From NCBI GenBank assembly GCA_023403375.1, contig JAEYEN010000051.1, forward strand, positions 1 through 26,607: 26,607 nucleotides of DNA, read 5' to 3'. Positions 7,801-13,514 of the stretch are shown here, piece by piece. The position numbers and the translations under genes were made by a program. This DNA is from Bacillota bacterium. GTDB lineage: Bacteria > Bacillota > Clostridia > Christensenellales > Borkfalkiaceae. Under the pieces are notes generated by a model, which did no database searches, was not told where the DNA came from, and was given only the letters and a program-made list of their open reading frames with translations. Numbering within the stretch: the first letter of the stretch is position 1; every line of letters begins with the position of its first letter.

Positions 7801-8205
7801 GTCTTTGGAAACACTCCAAATGTAGTCCTTCTGTCCGGACGGAGCAGTCTGGTAATAGAAGTAGCCGCCTTCGTGTCCGGATTTGACTTCTGCGGTTGCG
7901 GTAAGACCTGTAAACGCATAACCTTCGTCTGCGGATACTTTGTAAGTTACGTATCCGTCTCCGCCCATGGTATAAGCCCCCCAACTAGGACCGGGAACTA
8001 AACCGTGTTCGGTGTTTCTTCCGACAACGTTATTGGTTTCGTACCAACCGTGTTCGGTAGAGTTTACGAAGTCGTCGGCAACCGAGATGTCATCGCCCGC
8101 AGCGTGAACTTTATTCGTTCTGGGTAAAATCATTGCTACACCCAAAGCGATAAAAAGAACCAGCAGCACGGACAAGCCGAGAAGACCGATTTTCCTCTTT
8201 GTCAT
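4822..8205 (-). CDS. Large secreted multi-module protein, probable extracellular adhesin/carbohydrate-binding
   Basis: 1127-residue exported protein. The start was set at MTKRKIGLL because AAGGAGA (8213-8219) lies 7 nt upstream; nine codons further upstream would also be open but have no ribosome site. A basic N-region, a hydrophobic core (7-27) and a cleavage-like VHA-AG near residue 35 make a Sec signal peptide. Four related beta-rich modules follow, each marked by a GL(V/I/F)P-x-x-x-WG motif near residues 72, 310, 533 and 713, then a Y-x-(T/I)YK-like strand and an SYDNQNW/YSFDNVTY-like strand reminiscent of carbohydrate-binding or discoidin-type sandwiches. Two further modules occupy roughly 845-980 and 980-1127; the first ends with GDLLDYGAAAQVYAGYNTEN, a segment style common in secreted proteins of gut Clostridia. 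No catalytic motif, LPxTG or other anchor is visible. The ligand is unknown. Confidence 0.88.
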   Translation of the reverse strand: MTKRKIGLLGLSVLLVLFIALGVAMILPRTNKVHAAGDDISVADDFVNSTEHGWYETNNVVGRNTEHGLVPGPSWGAYTMGGDGYVTYKVSADEGYAFTGLTATAEVKSGHEGGYFYYQTAPSGQKDYIWSVSKDTLVTWGVTEQGGIVAADDASAVTTKSAYGLGKSGQEIGANFLIQISYDNQNWNTVYDLNKDGKGVAYAAKEVYNLTASDIPVPAFYLKNATEIYIRFFIECNDNTEMPLGRCIETGTALGMLPQLHNLSFSLTQSAKQSGDLYVYDNYDVVSTDNNYYAIDNMVTGGKGHASFGLVPSSSGWGGSVTLPTSASVTYKVSSEAGYLNAVNFKSYVTYAHNNDGTAWGSADVKLQYSFDNVTYTDLYNIKSDSEIKDTWMDGVTYMTNGKGSNCNVNGTFYMSANSELNPTFVNIYKWYGSSSDARFYISASIDEATLAQAETVYLRITCLNGTYGAARSLDQIPTRIHEVEISASEKAVGEKTYVADDFRKGPASTITAYTRHGLAYDSGSGNNRGFVPSATWGGSIDLSTENYLTYQISAGNAKLFDSLNLKIYGRFFNGNTTLIHAKTNIFIMASLDGTNWKELYNYRDKYGMGGDSSDRYFEFDLSEFVRGYGAVNIQIKGVNPTKEDGSLINVGWQNFPYYFATVDVTGTERAAGTTTTVTNSFGNGKLTDLTSYGVAESSNVYDAANTTHGLIPSTTWGASVPVANGYIIYKLDAASGNVFNSLRAKIDYRLLDGGDMVVSYSQDNSSYTELYRASNRIDPYNNNMASHGEMSSIVIDANFDEIKGLSSVYVKIAIDVPSATVTLQAIQARLYSVMLVGYNEAADSIVSADLVLKSDLTLRYYAIIGSATDVKMQFTITNSKAQEQVSTVDGVVSGKYYRFDFAGITPQRMGDNIKAELLVNGSVVDTKAEYSVLTYCNNLLAKSSTTDATKTLIGDLLDYGAAAQVYAGYNTENLVNANVTVRSDFVAPTATDRDKGTSTTEGFAINAIGLTFTSMNKIYIKFNAGENYKVTVTAGSGNEVDVTANVVTEYDYYKVATDGISALDGETVYTFKLYDGDTVVQTATYSVKSFAYSWANYTTANETQANAQALAKALWKYSVTAASYVG

Positions 8206-8221
8206 ATTTTTCTCTCCTTTT

Positions 8222-8240
8222 TTCGGATTCACCCGAAATC
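8222..8240 (-). promoter_or_regulatory. Leader hairpin next to the secreted protein ribosome site
   Basis: On the minus strand, TTTCGG-GTGAAT-CCGAAA forms a 6-bp stem directly upstream of AAGGAGA. It leaves the ribosome site single-stranded and sits near the 3' end of a roughly 100-nt leader, so it may stabilise the mRNA or tune translation. Confidence 0.45.
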
Positions 8241-8313
8241 ATTTTTTAAATTACAATCCCCTGTGTCGGTCGCGAAAGAATAGGAATAGATTTTCGTATT
8301 ATAATCTAATATT

Positions 8314-8341
8314 ATTATACTACACGCGCAAAATATGTCAA
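8314..8341 (-). promoter_or_regulatory. Consensus promoter of the secreted protein operon
   Basis: Perfect -35 TTGACA (8341-8336), a 16-nt spacer and perfect -10 TATAAT (8319-8314) on the minus strand. Predicted start is near 8307, giving a leader of about 100 nt. Confidence 0.85.
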
Positions 8342-8390
8342 GTCTTTTTGAAAAAATTTTTATTTTTTCGGTTTTCGGCTTGTTTTTCAA

Positions 8391-8430
8391 GTAAAAACCG
8401 CTGTTTTTTGCAGTTTTTAACGGTTTGTTT
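8391..8430 (-). terminator. Probable terminator after the tail-like gene pair
   Basis: On the minus strand the arms AAACCG and CGGTTTTT enclose an inner CTG/CAG stem, followed by a T-rich stretch. It lies about 85 bp after the stop of the second tail-like gene and before the promoter of the secreted protein. The outer stem is short, so strength is uncertain. The rest of 8342-8513 is AT-rich with no gene visible. Confidence 0.5.
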
Positions 8431-8513
8431 TTTTGTTTTTCTTTATTTTTTCTGAAATTTTACTGAACCTTTTTTGTGTTTTTACGGCAATTCTTAAAAA
8501 ACGCGAAAGAATT

Positions 8514-9635
8514 TTATGCAATGCGTTTATATTTCAACTTGTGGTAAGAAAGCGGCACTTTTGACGTAACGCAAAACTCCACGTCGCCTTGCGGCAGGAA
8601 CACAAACCAGAGTAAGCGTGAAGCGTAAAGTTCGGAAACGTCGTAAACGATGGGTTCGGGCAACACGTAATAAACTTTTGCGCCGACGGAGAGCGAACCC
8701 GTCGTCGAGATATAGTCGCCCGTGATTTCTTCGCCGTTATAACTTTCTATAACGCCTATTCGTTGCGTATAGGTGGCGTGCTTGTTTTTGGCTTCCATAA
8801 CGTATTCGTCGCACACTTCGCCTATTTTTGCGAATCTGGGGTACACGGCAAGCGGATTTTCGGCGCTTGTGTCGTCGTAAATCCATTTTTTCGTGTCTGC
8901 GTTTACCCAGAAAGACGCGGGGAATTCTACGGTATTCGTTTGGGTTTCGGTAACAAATTTATAAGTCATTCCGTCGTCGTTTGCACAGCGAACGGGTTGC
9001 GGATAATCGACCGACGGGCTTGCTTTTCCGCCAACGTAAGGCTCGTAAGGTTTTGCCGTTTCGCCTTCCGCAAGCAAAATAAAGTCGTAGTCTATGTAGT
9101 CGGTTTTACTCACCGCCGTGCCGTTATTTACGTAGAACATTATCTGACATCTCGTCGTGTCCGCTTTAACGGTAAAAGTGATAGCCTGGTCGCCCGTGCC
9201 GATATTTTCTATACTCGGACAACCTAACTGTTTATCCGAGGAGTCCAACATTCGTATAACCATTCTGCCACCCACGCCTTCGGGGTAGTTTTCGGAAAGG
9301 GTTGTTTTTGCGGAAAGAGTGTACGTTTTGCCTGCGATAAGAGAAAGGTAAAGGCTGCAATAAACAAACGAACCCGAGGAAGAAGAGCCTACTCTTATAC
9401 CGTTTTCAGTCCTTGTAAGTGTGGATGTGCCGTTTTTTGCAATATCGTCCGCATTAAGCAAATTATAGCCCGTAAAAGCGGCTTGCACCGAGTTTCCGCA
9501 CGATTTAACGTATGAAAGATGGTTTCTGTCGGCGTTTTCAAGCGTTGCCGAAAGCCCTACTTTTTCTATTGTTTCGGTACAGTCGTTTGAAAGTATAGAG
9601 ATATGTCTTTTTAGAAATTTTCTGGGGTAGTTCAT
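8514..9635 (-). CDS. Phage tail/baseplate-like protein with a beta-sandwich module
   Basis: 373 residues from MNYPRKFLKRHISIL. That start was chosen because GGAGAG lies just upstream and its ATG overlaps the TGA of the preceding gene (ATGA). The N-terminus resembles the short docking segment of Gram-positive phage tail proteins. Residues of roughly 90-210 form a jelly-roll-like segment (YNLLN, LSLIAGKTYTLSAKT, CQIMFYVN, FILLAEGETAKPYEPYVGG), the style found in tail-fibre and receptor-binding proteins. PSVDYPQPVRC, common after such modules, follows. No catalytic motif or signal peptide is seen. With the gene before it, it makes an isolated two-gene unit without capsid, portal, lysis or integrase genes. 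Function is inferred from resemblance; a host-domesticated surface or particle component is an alternative. Confidence 0.7.
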   Translation of the reverse strand: MNYPRKFLKRHISILSNDCTETIEKVGLSATLENADRNHLSYVKSCGNSVQAAFTGYNLLNADDIAKNGTSTLTRTENGIRVGSSSSGSFVYCSLYLSLIAGKTYTLSAKTTLSENYPEGVGGRMVIRMLDSSDKQLGCPSIENIGTGDQAITFTVKADTTRCQIMFYVNNGTAVSKTDYIDYDFILLAEGETAKPYEPYVGGKASPSVDYPQPVRCANDDGMTYKFVTETQTNTVEFPASFWVNADTKKWIYDDTSAENPLAVYPRFAKIGEVCDEYVMEAKNKHATYTQRIGVIESYNGEEITGDYISTTGSLSVGAKVYYVLPEPIVYDVSELYASRLLWFVFLPQGDVEFCVTSKVPLSYHKLKYKRIA

Positions 9636-11017
9636 ACTTCTCTCCAACAACAAAGCCAGTGTGTTCCGTCGTAAACCGCGCTTAATTCCACGGTAACGTT
9701 AACTGACGGGGCAAGCCGTCTGTTAAACACGGTATTTCCTTCGTTAAAATATCCGAAGCATTTGGTAGCGGTTTCGCCGCTCTTGAAGGTAACGTACGCC
9801 GCGTCGCCGACGGACGCGGTGTTCGAAAACGTTATCGTAAGGTCTGCAAGCGTGCCGTAAAAATACTCCGTGTTAGGCTGAACGTCAACGCCGACGGACG
9901 TTGCGGCGGTGTTTGTTACAAGCGTTAATTTAAAGTTGTCGTCAACGTATTTTTTATTTACCGTATCGGTATCGCCCGACGGGGTTCCGCAGCGTAAAAC
10001 GCCGTTTTCACCATATTTTGCAATGGCGCCGCCCTGCGGCAAATCGGAAACCGTCATAACCGATTGTTCGTTGCCGCACACAGTGTACGCCTGCGTTTTG
10101 GTGCCGTCGTTCGTTTTTACGGAAAGCAGTCCGCTTATTATTTCCGCAACGGGGATATCAACCGTGTTTTGATTTTCCAGGTTTAATATTATTTTTTTGT
10201 TTTCAGCGTCGTAACTTCCGCCGACTACCACGCTTTCCAACGGAAAATCTACCGTTTTAGTCGCCATTACCGCGCCTGTTTTGTCGTATGCTTTAAGGGT
10301 AAGTTCGTAAGTCTGGTCGTCCAGCACGAAATCTATTGCCGAAACAAAGTTTTCGTCAACGTATTTTTTGTTGGTTGCGTCCGTTTCTTCCGTAGGGGTG
10401 GAAGTAGGAATACAAGCGGCGTGGTTATACGTCGGAACGCAGTCCGCAGAGGGCGTTGCCCCCGCCAGCGCACGGTCGTTCTGTCCGTTTTTGTTATAAC
10501 CGTATAAATATTCCACGTTTCCATTTGCGGTTTTTTTGGAAAGTTTGAGTTCTACCGCGTCAGACAAATCTTCCACGTCCTGATTGGTTTTAACCATTTT
10601 TGCGACTAGTTCGCCTATGCTGTCCGATTCTTCCGCAGCGGCGGTTTCAACCCCTTTTTCTACCGTGAAAGAAACGCAATCTGTTGCGGTTATTTCGCCC
10701 TGTGTGCCGCAGGCTATAAAAAACTGCGCTTCTACCCTGCCGCTTTTAGAAGTAACGACGGACGGAATTTCATAATTCCAGGCAAAGTATTTGTTATTGT
10801 TTTCGTCGTAAACGCCGTCAAGCCCTTCTCCGCTTATCAGGTTCATCGGGTGCTTTTCGGTAGCGGTGCCGTCGGGCAGTCTGAATGCGGCGGAAACTAT
10901 GTTGCTTGCCGCAGTGGGGCATAAAAAGTATACCACGTTCGCTTTGTTGGAGCCGCGGTGAACTTCTTCTATAATCGCGCTTTTCAAAGTTCCCGAGGCA
11001 TTAAAATAAAAAATCAT
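9632..11017 (-). CDS. Phage baseplate upper protein (BppU-like) / tail-fibre-like protein
   Basis: 461 residues. The N-terminal ~120 residues (MIFYFNASGTLKSAIIEEVH, SAAFRLPDGT, WNYEIPSVVTSKSGRVEAQF, CVSFTVEKGV) resemble the N-terminal beta domain of BppU-type baseplate proteins in Gram-positive phages. A helical linker follows (SIGELVAKMVKTNQDVEDL). Two copies of a T-x-x-NKKYVD(E/D)NF element near residues 215 and 354, typical of tail-fibre spacers, separate beta-rich parts. The C-terminus ends in DGTHWLCCWREV. AAGGAG lies 6 nt before ATG. The stop overlaps the next start (ATGA), so translation is coupled. No clear promoter was found in the AT-rich leader 11018-11147. Confidence 0.72.
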   Translation of the reverse strand: MIFYFNASGTLKSAIIEEVHRGSNKANVVYFLCPTAASNIVSAAFRLPDGTATEKHPMNLISGEGLDGVYDENNNKYFAWNYEIPSVVTSKSGRVEAQFFIACGTQGEITATDCVSFTVEKGVETAAAEESDSIGELVAKMVKTNQDVEDLSDAVELKLSKKTANGNVEYLYGYNKNGQNDRALAGATPSADCVPTYNHAACIPTSTPTEETDATNKKYVDENFVSAIDFVLDDQTYELTLKAYDKTGAVMATKTVDFPLESVVVGGSYDAENKKIILNLENQNTVDIPVAEIISGLLSVKTNDGTKTQAYTVCGNEQSVMTVSDLPQGGAIAKYGENGVLRCGTPSGDTDTVNKKYVDDNFKLTLVTNTAATSVGVDVQPNTEYFYGTLADLTITFSNTASVGDAAYVTFKSGETATKCFGYFNEGNTVFNRRLAPSVNVTVELSAVYDGTHWLCCWREV

Positions 11018-11147
11018 ATTTTTCTCCTTGATTTTGCGTTTTTTCTTTTACAAAATCATTCCTTAAAGACCTTTTCAAGCGTTTTATGACGACTTTTTTG
11101 AATTTTTGTTTTTTTTCAATATTTTTTGTTATTTTTTATTTTTAAGT

Positions 11148-11177
11148 GAAAAGCCCGAACTTAATTGTTCGGGCTTT
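11148..11177. terminator. Strong symmetric hairpin between tRNA-Thr and the tail-like genes
   Basis: AAGCCCGAAC-TTAATT-GTTCGGGCTT is a perfect 10-bp stem with short T-runs on both strands. It could back up the tRNA terminator on the minus strand or stop antisense transcription from the plus strand. Confidence 0.6.
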
Positions 11178-11216
11178 TATCTCGGAATATTTTAATCGGG
11201 ATATTATAAGCGGTAT

Positions 11217-11247
11217 TAAAAAAATCACCCGTTGTTTAACGAGTGAT
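11217..11247 (-). terminator. tRNA-Thr terminator
   Basis: On the minus strand ATCACTCGTT-AAAC-AACGGGTGAT forms a 10-bp stem with one U-G pair, followed by TTTTTTT. It begins 2 nt after the encoded CCA end. The plus-strand version contains a C-A mismatch, so it acts on the tRNA transcript. Confidence 0.85.
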
Positions 11248-11249
11248 GT

Positions 11250-11325
11250 TGGAGCTACTGGGCGGACTTGAACCGCCGACCTGCTGATTACGAATCAGCT
11301 GCTCTACCGACTGAGCCACAGTAGC
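11250..11325 (-). tRNA. tRNA-Thr, anticodon CGT
   Basis: A 76-nt cloverleaf with encoded CCA. The acceptor stem is GCTACTG/CAGTAGC with discriminator T. The anticodon arm is GCTGA-TTCGTAA-TCAGC, with anticodon CGT reading ACG. The T arm is GGCGG-TTCAAGT-CCGCC. All stems pair fully. Two degenerate copies of its 5' part lie directly upstream. Confidence 0.95.
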
Positions 11326-11350
11326 ATAAAGATATTAAGTTGTATATTTT

Positions 11351-11410
11351 ACTACCGTGTTTTATTTACACGCTGAGACGAATCAGCTGGTCCGCCTAAG
11401 CCACAGTAGC
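11351..11410 (-). ncRNA. tRNA-Thr-like element 1 (candidate or degenerate tRNA)
   Basis: Sixty nucleotides beginning GCTACTGTGGCTTAGGCGGA. It keeps the first 11-12 bases of tRNA-Thr and the anticodon arm with CGT (GCTGA-TTCGTC-TCAGC, loop one base shorter). The D arm is shortened to TGG/CCA. The T arm is replaced by a new 5-bp stem with a 7-nt loop (CGTGT-AAATAAA-ACACG), and the last bases GTAGT can pair with the 5' end GCTAC. There is no T-loop consensus, variable loop or CCA. It is not expected to work as a normal tRNA. The fold is visible; any role is inference. Confidence 0.5.
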
Positions 11411-11434
11411 ATTTTTTATTAAGTTGTATATTTT

Positions 11435-11494
11435 ACTACCGCGTTTTATTTACACGCTGAGACGAATCAGCTGGTCCGCCTAAGCCACAGTAGC
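11435..11494 (-). ncRNA. tRNA-Thr-like element 2 (candidate or degenerate tRNA)
   Basis: Same as element 1 except for one base. The change turns the 3' strand of the new T-like stem from ACACG into ACGCG, replacing a U-A pair by U-G, so pairing is kept. It lies closest to the promoter at 11539-11567, with a leader of about 38 nt, and would be transcribed before element 1 and tRNA-Thr. Confidence 0.5.
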
Positions 11495-11538
11495 ACAAAA
11501 ATATTAAATTACAAGGCAATTTCAAATTTTACTATAAC

Positions 11539-11567
11539 ATATTAGCACAACTTAAAAAAAATATCAA
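11539..11567 (-). promoter_or_regulatory. Promoter for the tRNA-Thr array
   Basis: On the minus strand -35 TTGATA (11567-11562), a 17-nt spacer and -10 TAATAT (11544-11539). No comparably good promoter was seen between the elements and the tRNA, so all three units are probably on one precursor ending at 11217. Confidence 0.65.
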
Positions 11568-11600
11568 CGTTTTTATGCTCTTATTTTTTTAATTTTTGCA

Positions 11601-12443
11601 TTAACGCATTTTTATTTCAAATCCGTGGCGGGTAAGAAATTTTATTGCAAGGTCGAACCATATTTCTGCGTCGGGCGAAAGAAATCTTTCGTCCACGTTA
11701 TCGTAAGTCTGTTTTGTACATAACGAAAGTCCGTGTACGCCGCTTTCAAACACATGCATTTCAAAAGGCACGGAATGTTTTTTTAATTGAAGCGCGAGAT
11801 TAAGGCTGTTTTCGGAGGGAACGCAAGCGTCGTCCGCCGTTACCCAAATAAAAGAGGGCGGAAATGTTGTGCCTATGTGTTTTTCGACAGATACTTCGTC
11901 GTAAAGCGATTTATCTCCACCAAAAAGGTTCAGAAAACTGTCTGCGTGCGGATGGTCAACCGCGCTTACCACAGGATAACTGAAAACGGCTGCGTCTATC
12001 GGTCTTTCGCCGCCGAGATTTTTTGCCGCAGTTTCAACGTATTCGGAATTATACATTGTTAAAAGCGTGCCGAGAAGGTGGCTCCCTGCGGAAAAGCCTA
12101 TTGCGGCAAGGCGATTGTCTATACCGAGTTTTTCGGCATTTTTCTTGATATATGCCGCCGCCAGAACAGCCTCCGTCAATTGCGACGGAAACCTTGTCGG
12201 CGCAACGGAATAATCTAGCGTGAAAGCGTTATACCCTTTTGCCATAAACGCAAGCGCGATAGGTTCCCTTTCTCTGTCGGAAGTCATACAATAACCGCCG
12301 CCTGGGATAACAAGCATTGCGGGGCGAATTCTGTTCTTATATTCGTCGGAAGGGTTCTGAATATATAAAGTGAGATAACCCCTTGCAAACTCCGGACGGG
12401 TAAGTCCGAAATATTCGTATAAATCTATAACTTCCGTTCTCAT
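11601..12443 (-). CDS. Alpha/beta-hydrolase, acetyl-esterase/xylan-esterase-like
   Basis: 280-residue cytoplasmic esterase, predicted to hydrolyse short acyl esters such as acetyl groups on sugars. The oxyanion-hole motif is IPGGGY (46-51). The nucleophile elbow is GFSAG with Ser118. The likely acid is an Asp in TADDACVP (Asp204 or Asp205), and the catalytic His is His237 in SGVHGLS. Length and motif order fit the esterase/lipase family related to BD-FAE and Aes. There is no signal peptide. GGAG lies 4 nt before ATG. It is a single gene with its own promoter and a long leader, divergent from the Cys/His-rich gene. Substrate is unknown; a carbohydrate deacetylase role is a reasonable inference. 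Confidence 0.85.
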   Translation of the reverse strand: MRTEVIDLYEYFGLTRPEFARGYLTLYIQNPSDEYKNRIRPAMLVIPGGGYCMTSDREREPIALAFMAKGYNAFTLDYSVAPTRFPSQLTEAVLAAAYIKKNAEKLGIDNRLAAIGFSAGSHLLGTLLTMYNSEYVETAAKNLGGERPIDAAVFSYPVVSAVDHPHADSFLNLFGGDKSLYDEVSVEKHIGTTFPPSFIWVTADDACVPSENSLNLALQLKKHSVPFEMHVFESGVHGLSLCTKQTYDNVDERFLSPDAEIWFDLAIKFLTRHGFEIKMR

Positions 12444-12455
12444 AAAACTCCTTAT

Positions 12456-12538
12456 CGCTTAATTTATCGTTTCAGGCGGCAGTATTCTCCATGCCGACAA
12501 AACTTTTCGACTTAAAAACGTTTCTGCCCGATAAATTA
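12456..12538 (-). promoter_or_regulatory. Candidate structured 5' leader of the esterase gene
   Basis: On the minus strand, AATTTATCG (12538-12530) can pair with CGATAAATT (12469-12461), closing a loop of about 60 nt. Inside is a second hairpin, CGGCA-N10-TGCCG. The closing stem ends about 10 nt before AAGGAG. I could not match it to a known riboswitch class. The pairings are visible; regulation is inferred. Confidence 0.35.
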
Positions 12539-12562
12539 TTCTTTCAAAATTACAACAACTGC

Positions 12563-12591
12563 ATTATAACATCTGCCGACGGGTAATGCAA
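12563..12591 (-). promoter_or_regulatory. Promoter of the esterase gene
   Basis: Minus-strand -35 TTGCAT (12591-12586), a 17-nt spacer and -10 TATAAT (12568-12563). The transcript would carry a leader of about 110 nt. Confidence 0.7.
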
Positions 12592-12619
12592 TAAAAACTT
12601 TCAAATTTTACGATAACGC

Positions 12620-12648
12620 TTGAATTTATCCCGTTTGTCTGTTAAACT
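12620..12648 (+). promoter_or_regulatory. Promoter abutting the start of the Cys/His-rich gene (leaderless layout)
   Basis: -35 TTGAAT (12620-12625), a 17-nt spacer and -10 TAAACT (12643-12648), then only TATTTT before ATG at 12655. Transcription would start at or within a base of the start codon. No Shine-Dalgarno sequence precedes the gene. Confidence 0.6.
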
Positions 12649-12654
12649 TATTTT

Positions 12655-13332
12655 ATGAATTACCATATAGATACAGGACTTATAAAAGAAAAATTTCAGA
12701 CCGAGTGCGACTGTCCGCTATGCGAGATAGAAAGCGTTGTAACGGAACAGTTTTTGCACGAATTTTTAAACGACGCCGTTATGGAAGACGACACCAGACT
12801 GAAAGTCAACAAATCGGGTTTTTGCGACAAGCACTTCGATATGCTGATTAACCGCCAGAACAAACTTTCGGTTGCGTTGCAGATTTCGACTCGGGTAGAC
12901 CGACTTAAAAAGAATATGACGCCGCCCAAAAATTACGGCGAAGCCAAAAAGCAAGCGGAAGAACTGCTTAAAAGTCAAAGCACTTGCATTATCTGCGATT
13001 TGGTTGACGAAAGTATGGAAAAATATTATAAAACCGTGGCGCAAATGTATTATAAAGAAAACGATTTTTACAAAATTCTTCTTAAAGCGAAAGGGTTTTG
13101 TCTTAAACACTACGCGCTTTTGTTAAAATACGGAAACTACGCTTACGGCGATAAAAACGACTACGTTTCTTTACTTTCTAAAATTCAGGCGGCGCACGTC
13201 AATTCCCTGTCCGACGACCTTAACGGATTCTGCTTAAAACACGATTATAGAAATGCCTTAAAGCCGTTAGGCTCGGCGGAAACCGCACTTCCTAAAATGA
13301 GAAACTTTCTCTACGGCAAAAAGTTAAAATAA
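12655..13332 (+). CDS. Cys/His-rich protein, probably DUF6062 family
   Basis: 225-residue cytosolic protein with two repeated halves of likely metal-binding sites. The first has CDCPLCEIE (residues ~18-26) and GFCDKHFD (~56-63). The second has CIICDL (~109-114) and GFCLKHYAL (~145-153). A third GFCLKHDY occurs near the C-terminus. The pairing of C-x2-C with GFC-x2-H suggests zinc or other metal sites. The pattern matches what I know as DUF6062 in Clostridia, function unknown. It is a single gene with its own promoter and terminator and has no visible ribosome binding site. The rest of the protein is helical and basic. Confidence 0.8.
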   Translation: MNYHIDTGLIKEKFQTECDCPLCEIESVVTEQFLHEFLNDAVMEDDTRLKVNKSGFCDKHFDMLINRQNKLSVALQISTRVDRLKKNMTPPKNYGEAKKQAEELLKSQSTCIICDLVDESMEKYYKTVAQMYYKENDFYKILLKAKGFCLKHYALLLKYGNYAYGDKNDYVSLLSKIQAAHVNSLSDDLNGFCLKHDYRNALKPLGSAETALPKMRNFLYGKKLK

Positions 13333-13348
13333 AAAATTAAACCGAACA

Positions 13349-13387
13349 AAATAAAAAACCGCTCTCGTACCGGAGCGGTTTTTTCTC
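13349..13387 (+). terminator. Terminator of the Cys/His-rich gene
   Basis: AAAAAACCGCTC-TCGTACCG-GAGCGGTTTTTT, a strong 12-bp stem with a T-run, 17 bp after the stop codon. The A-rich opposite side would also serve minus-strand transcripts from ysxC. Confidence 0.85.
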
Positions 13388-13514
13388 GCGATTAAATCGG
13401 ATTTTTACAAATTTAAATTTTATAATTCGTTACGTTTTTCTTCGGGCTCAATAGCGAACTCAATTTACTCGCTTTCCCGAGCGCTTTCGTTTTCTTCGAT
13501 ATTTAAAGCGGCTT

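Larger units (their letters stand above)
11333..11495. repeat. Two 79-bp tandem repeats (period 84) derived from the tRNA-Thr gene and its leader
   Basis: The units at 11333-11411 and 11417-11495 differ at a single position (T or C within CCG(T/C)GTTTTATTT on the plus strand). Each unit carries the 5' half of a tRNA-Thr-like sequence plus a leader (TATTAAGTTGTATATTTTAC), the start of which also precedes the intact tRNA. The array therefore reads as tRNA gene plus two altered copies. Confidence 0.92.

Noticed and set aside
8514..11325. Integrated prophage at tRNA-Thr
   Set aside because: Only two tail-like genes exist. There is no integrase, capsid, portal or lysis gene and no second copy of the tRNA 3' end as an attachment site; the duplicated tRNA part is the 5' half.
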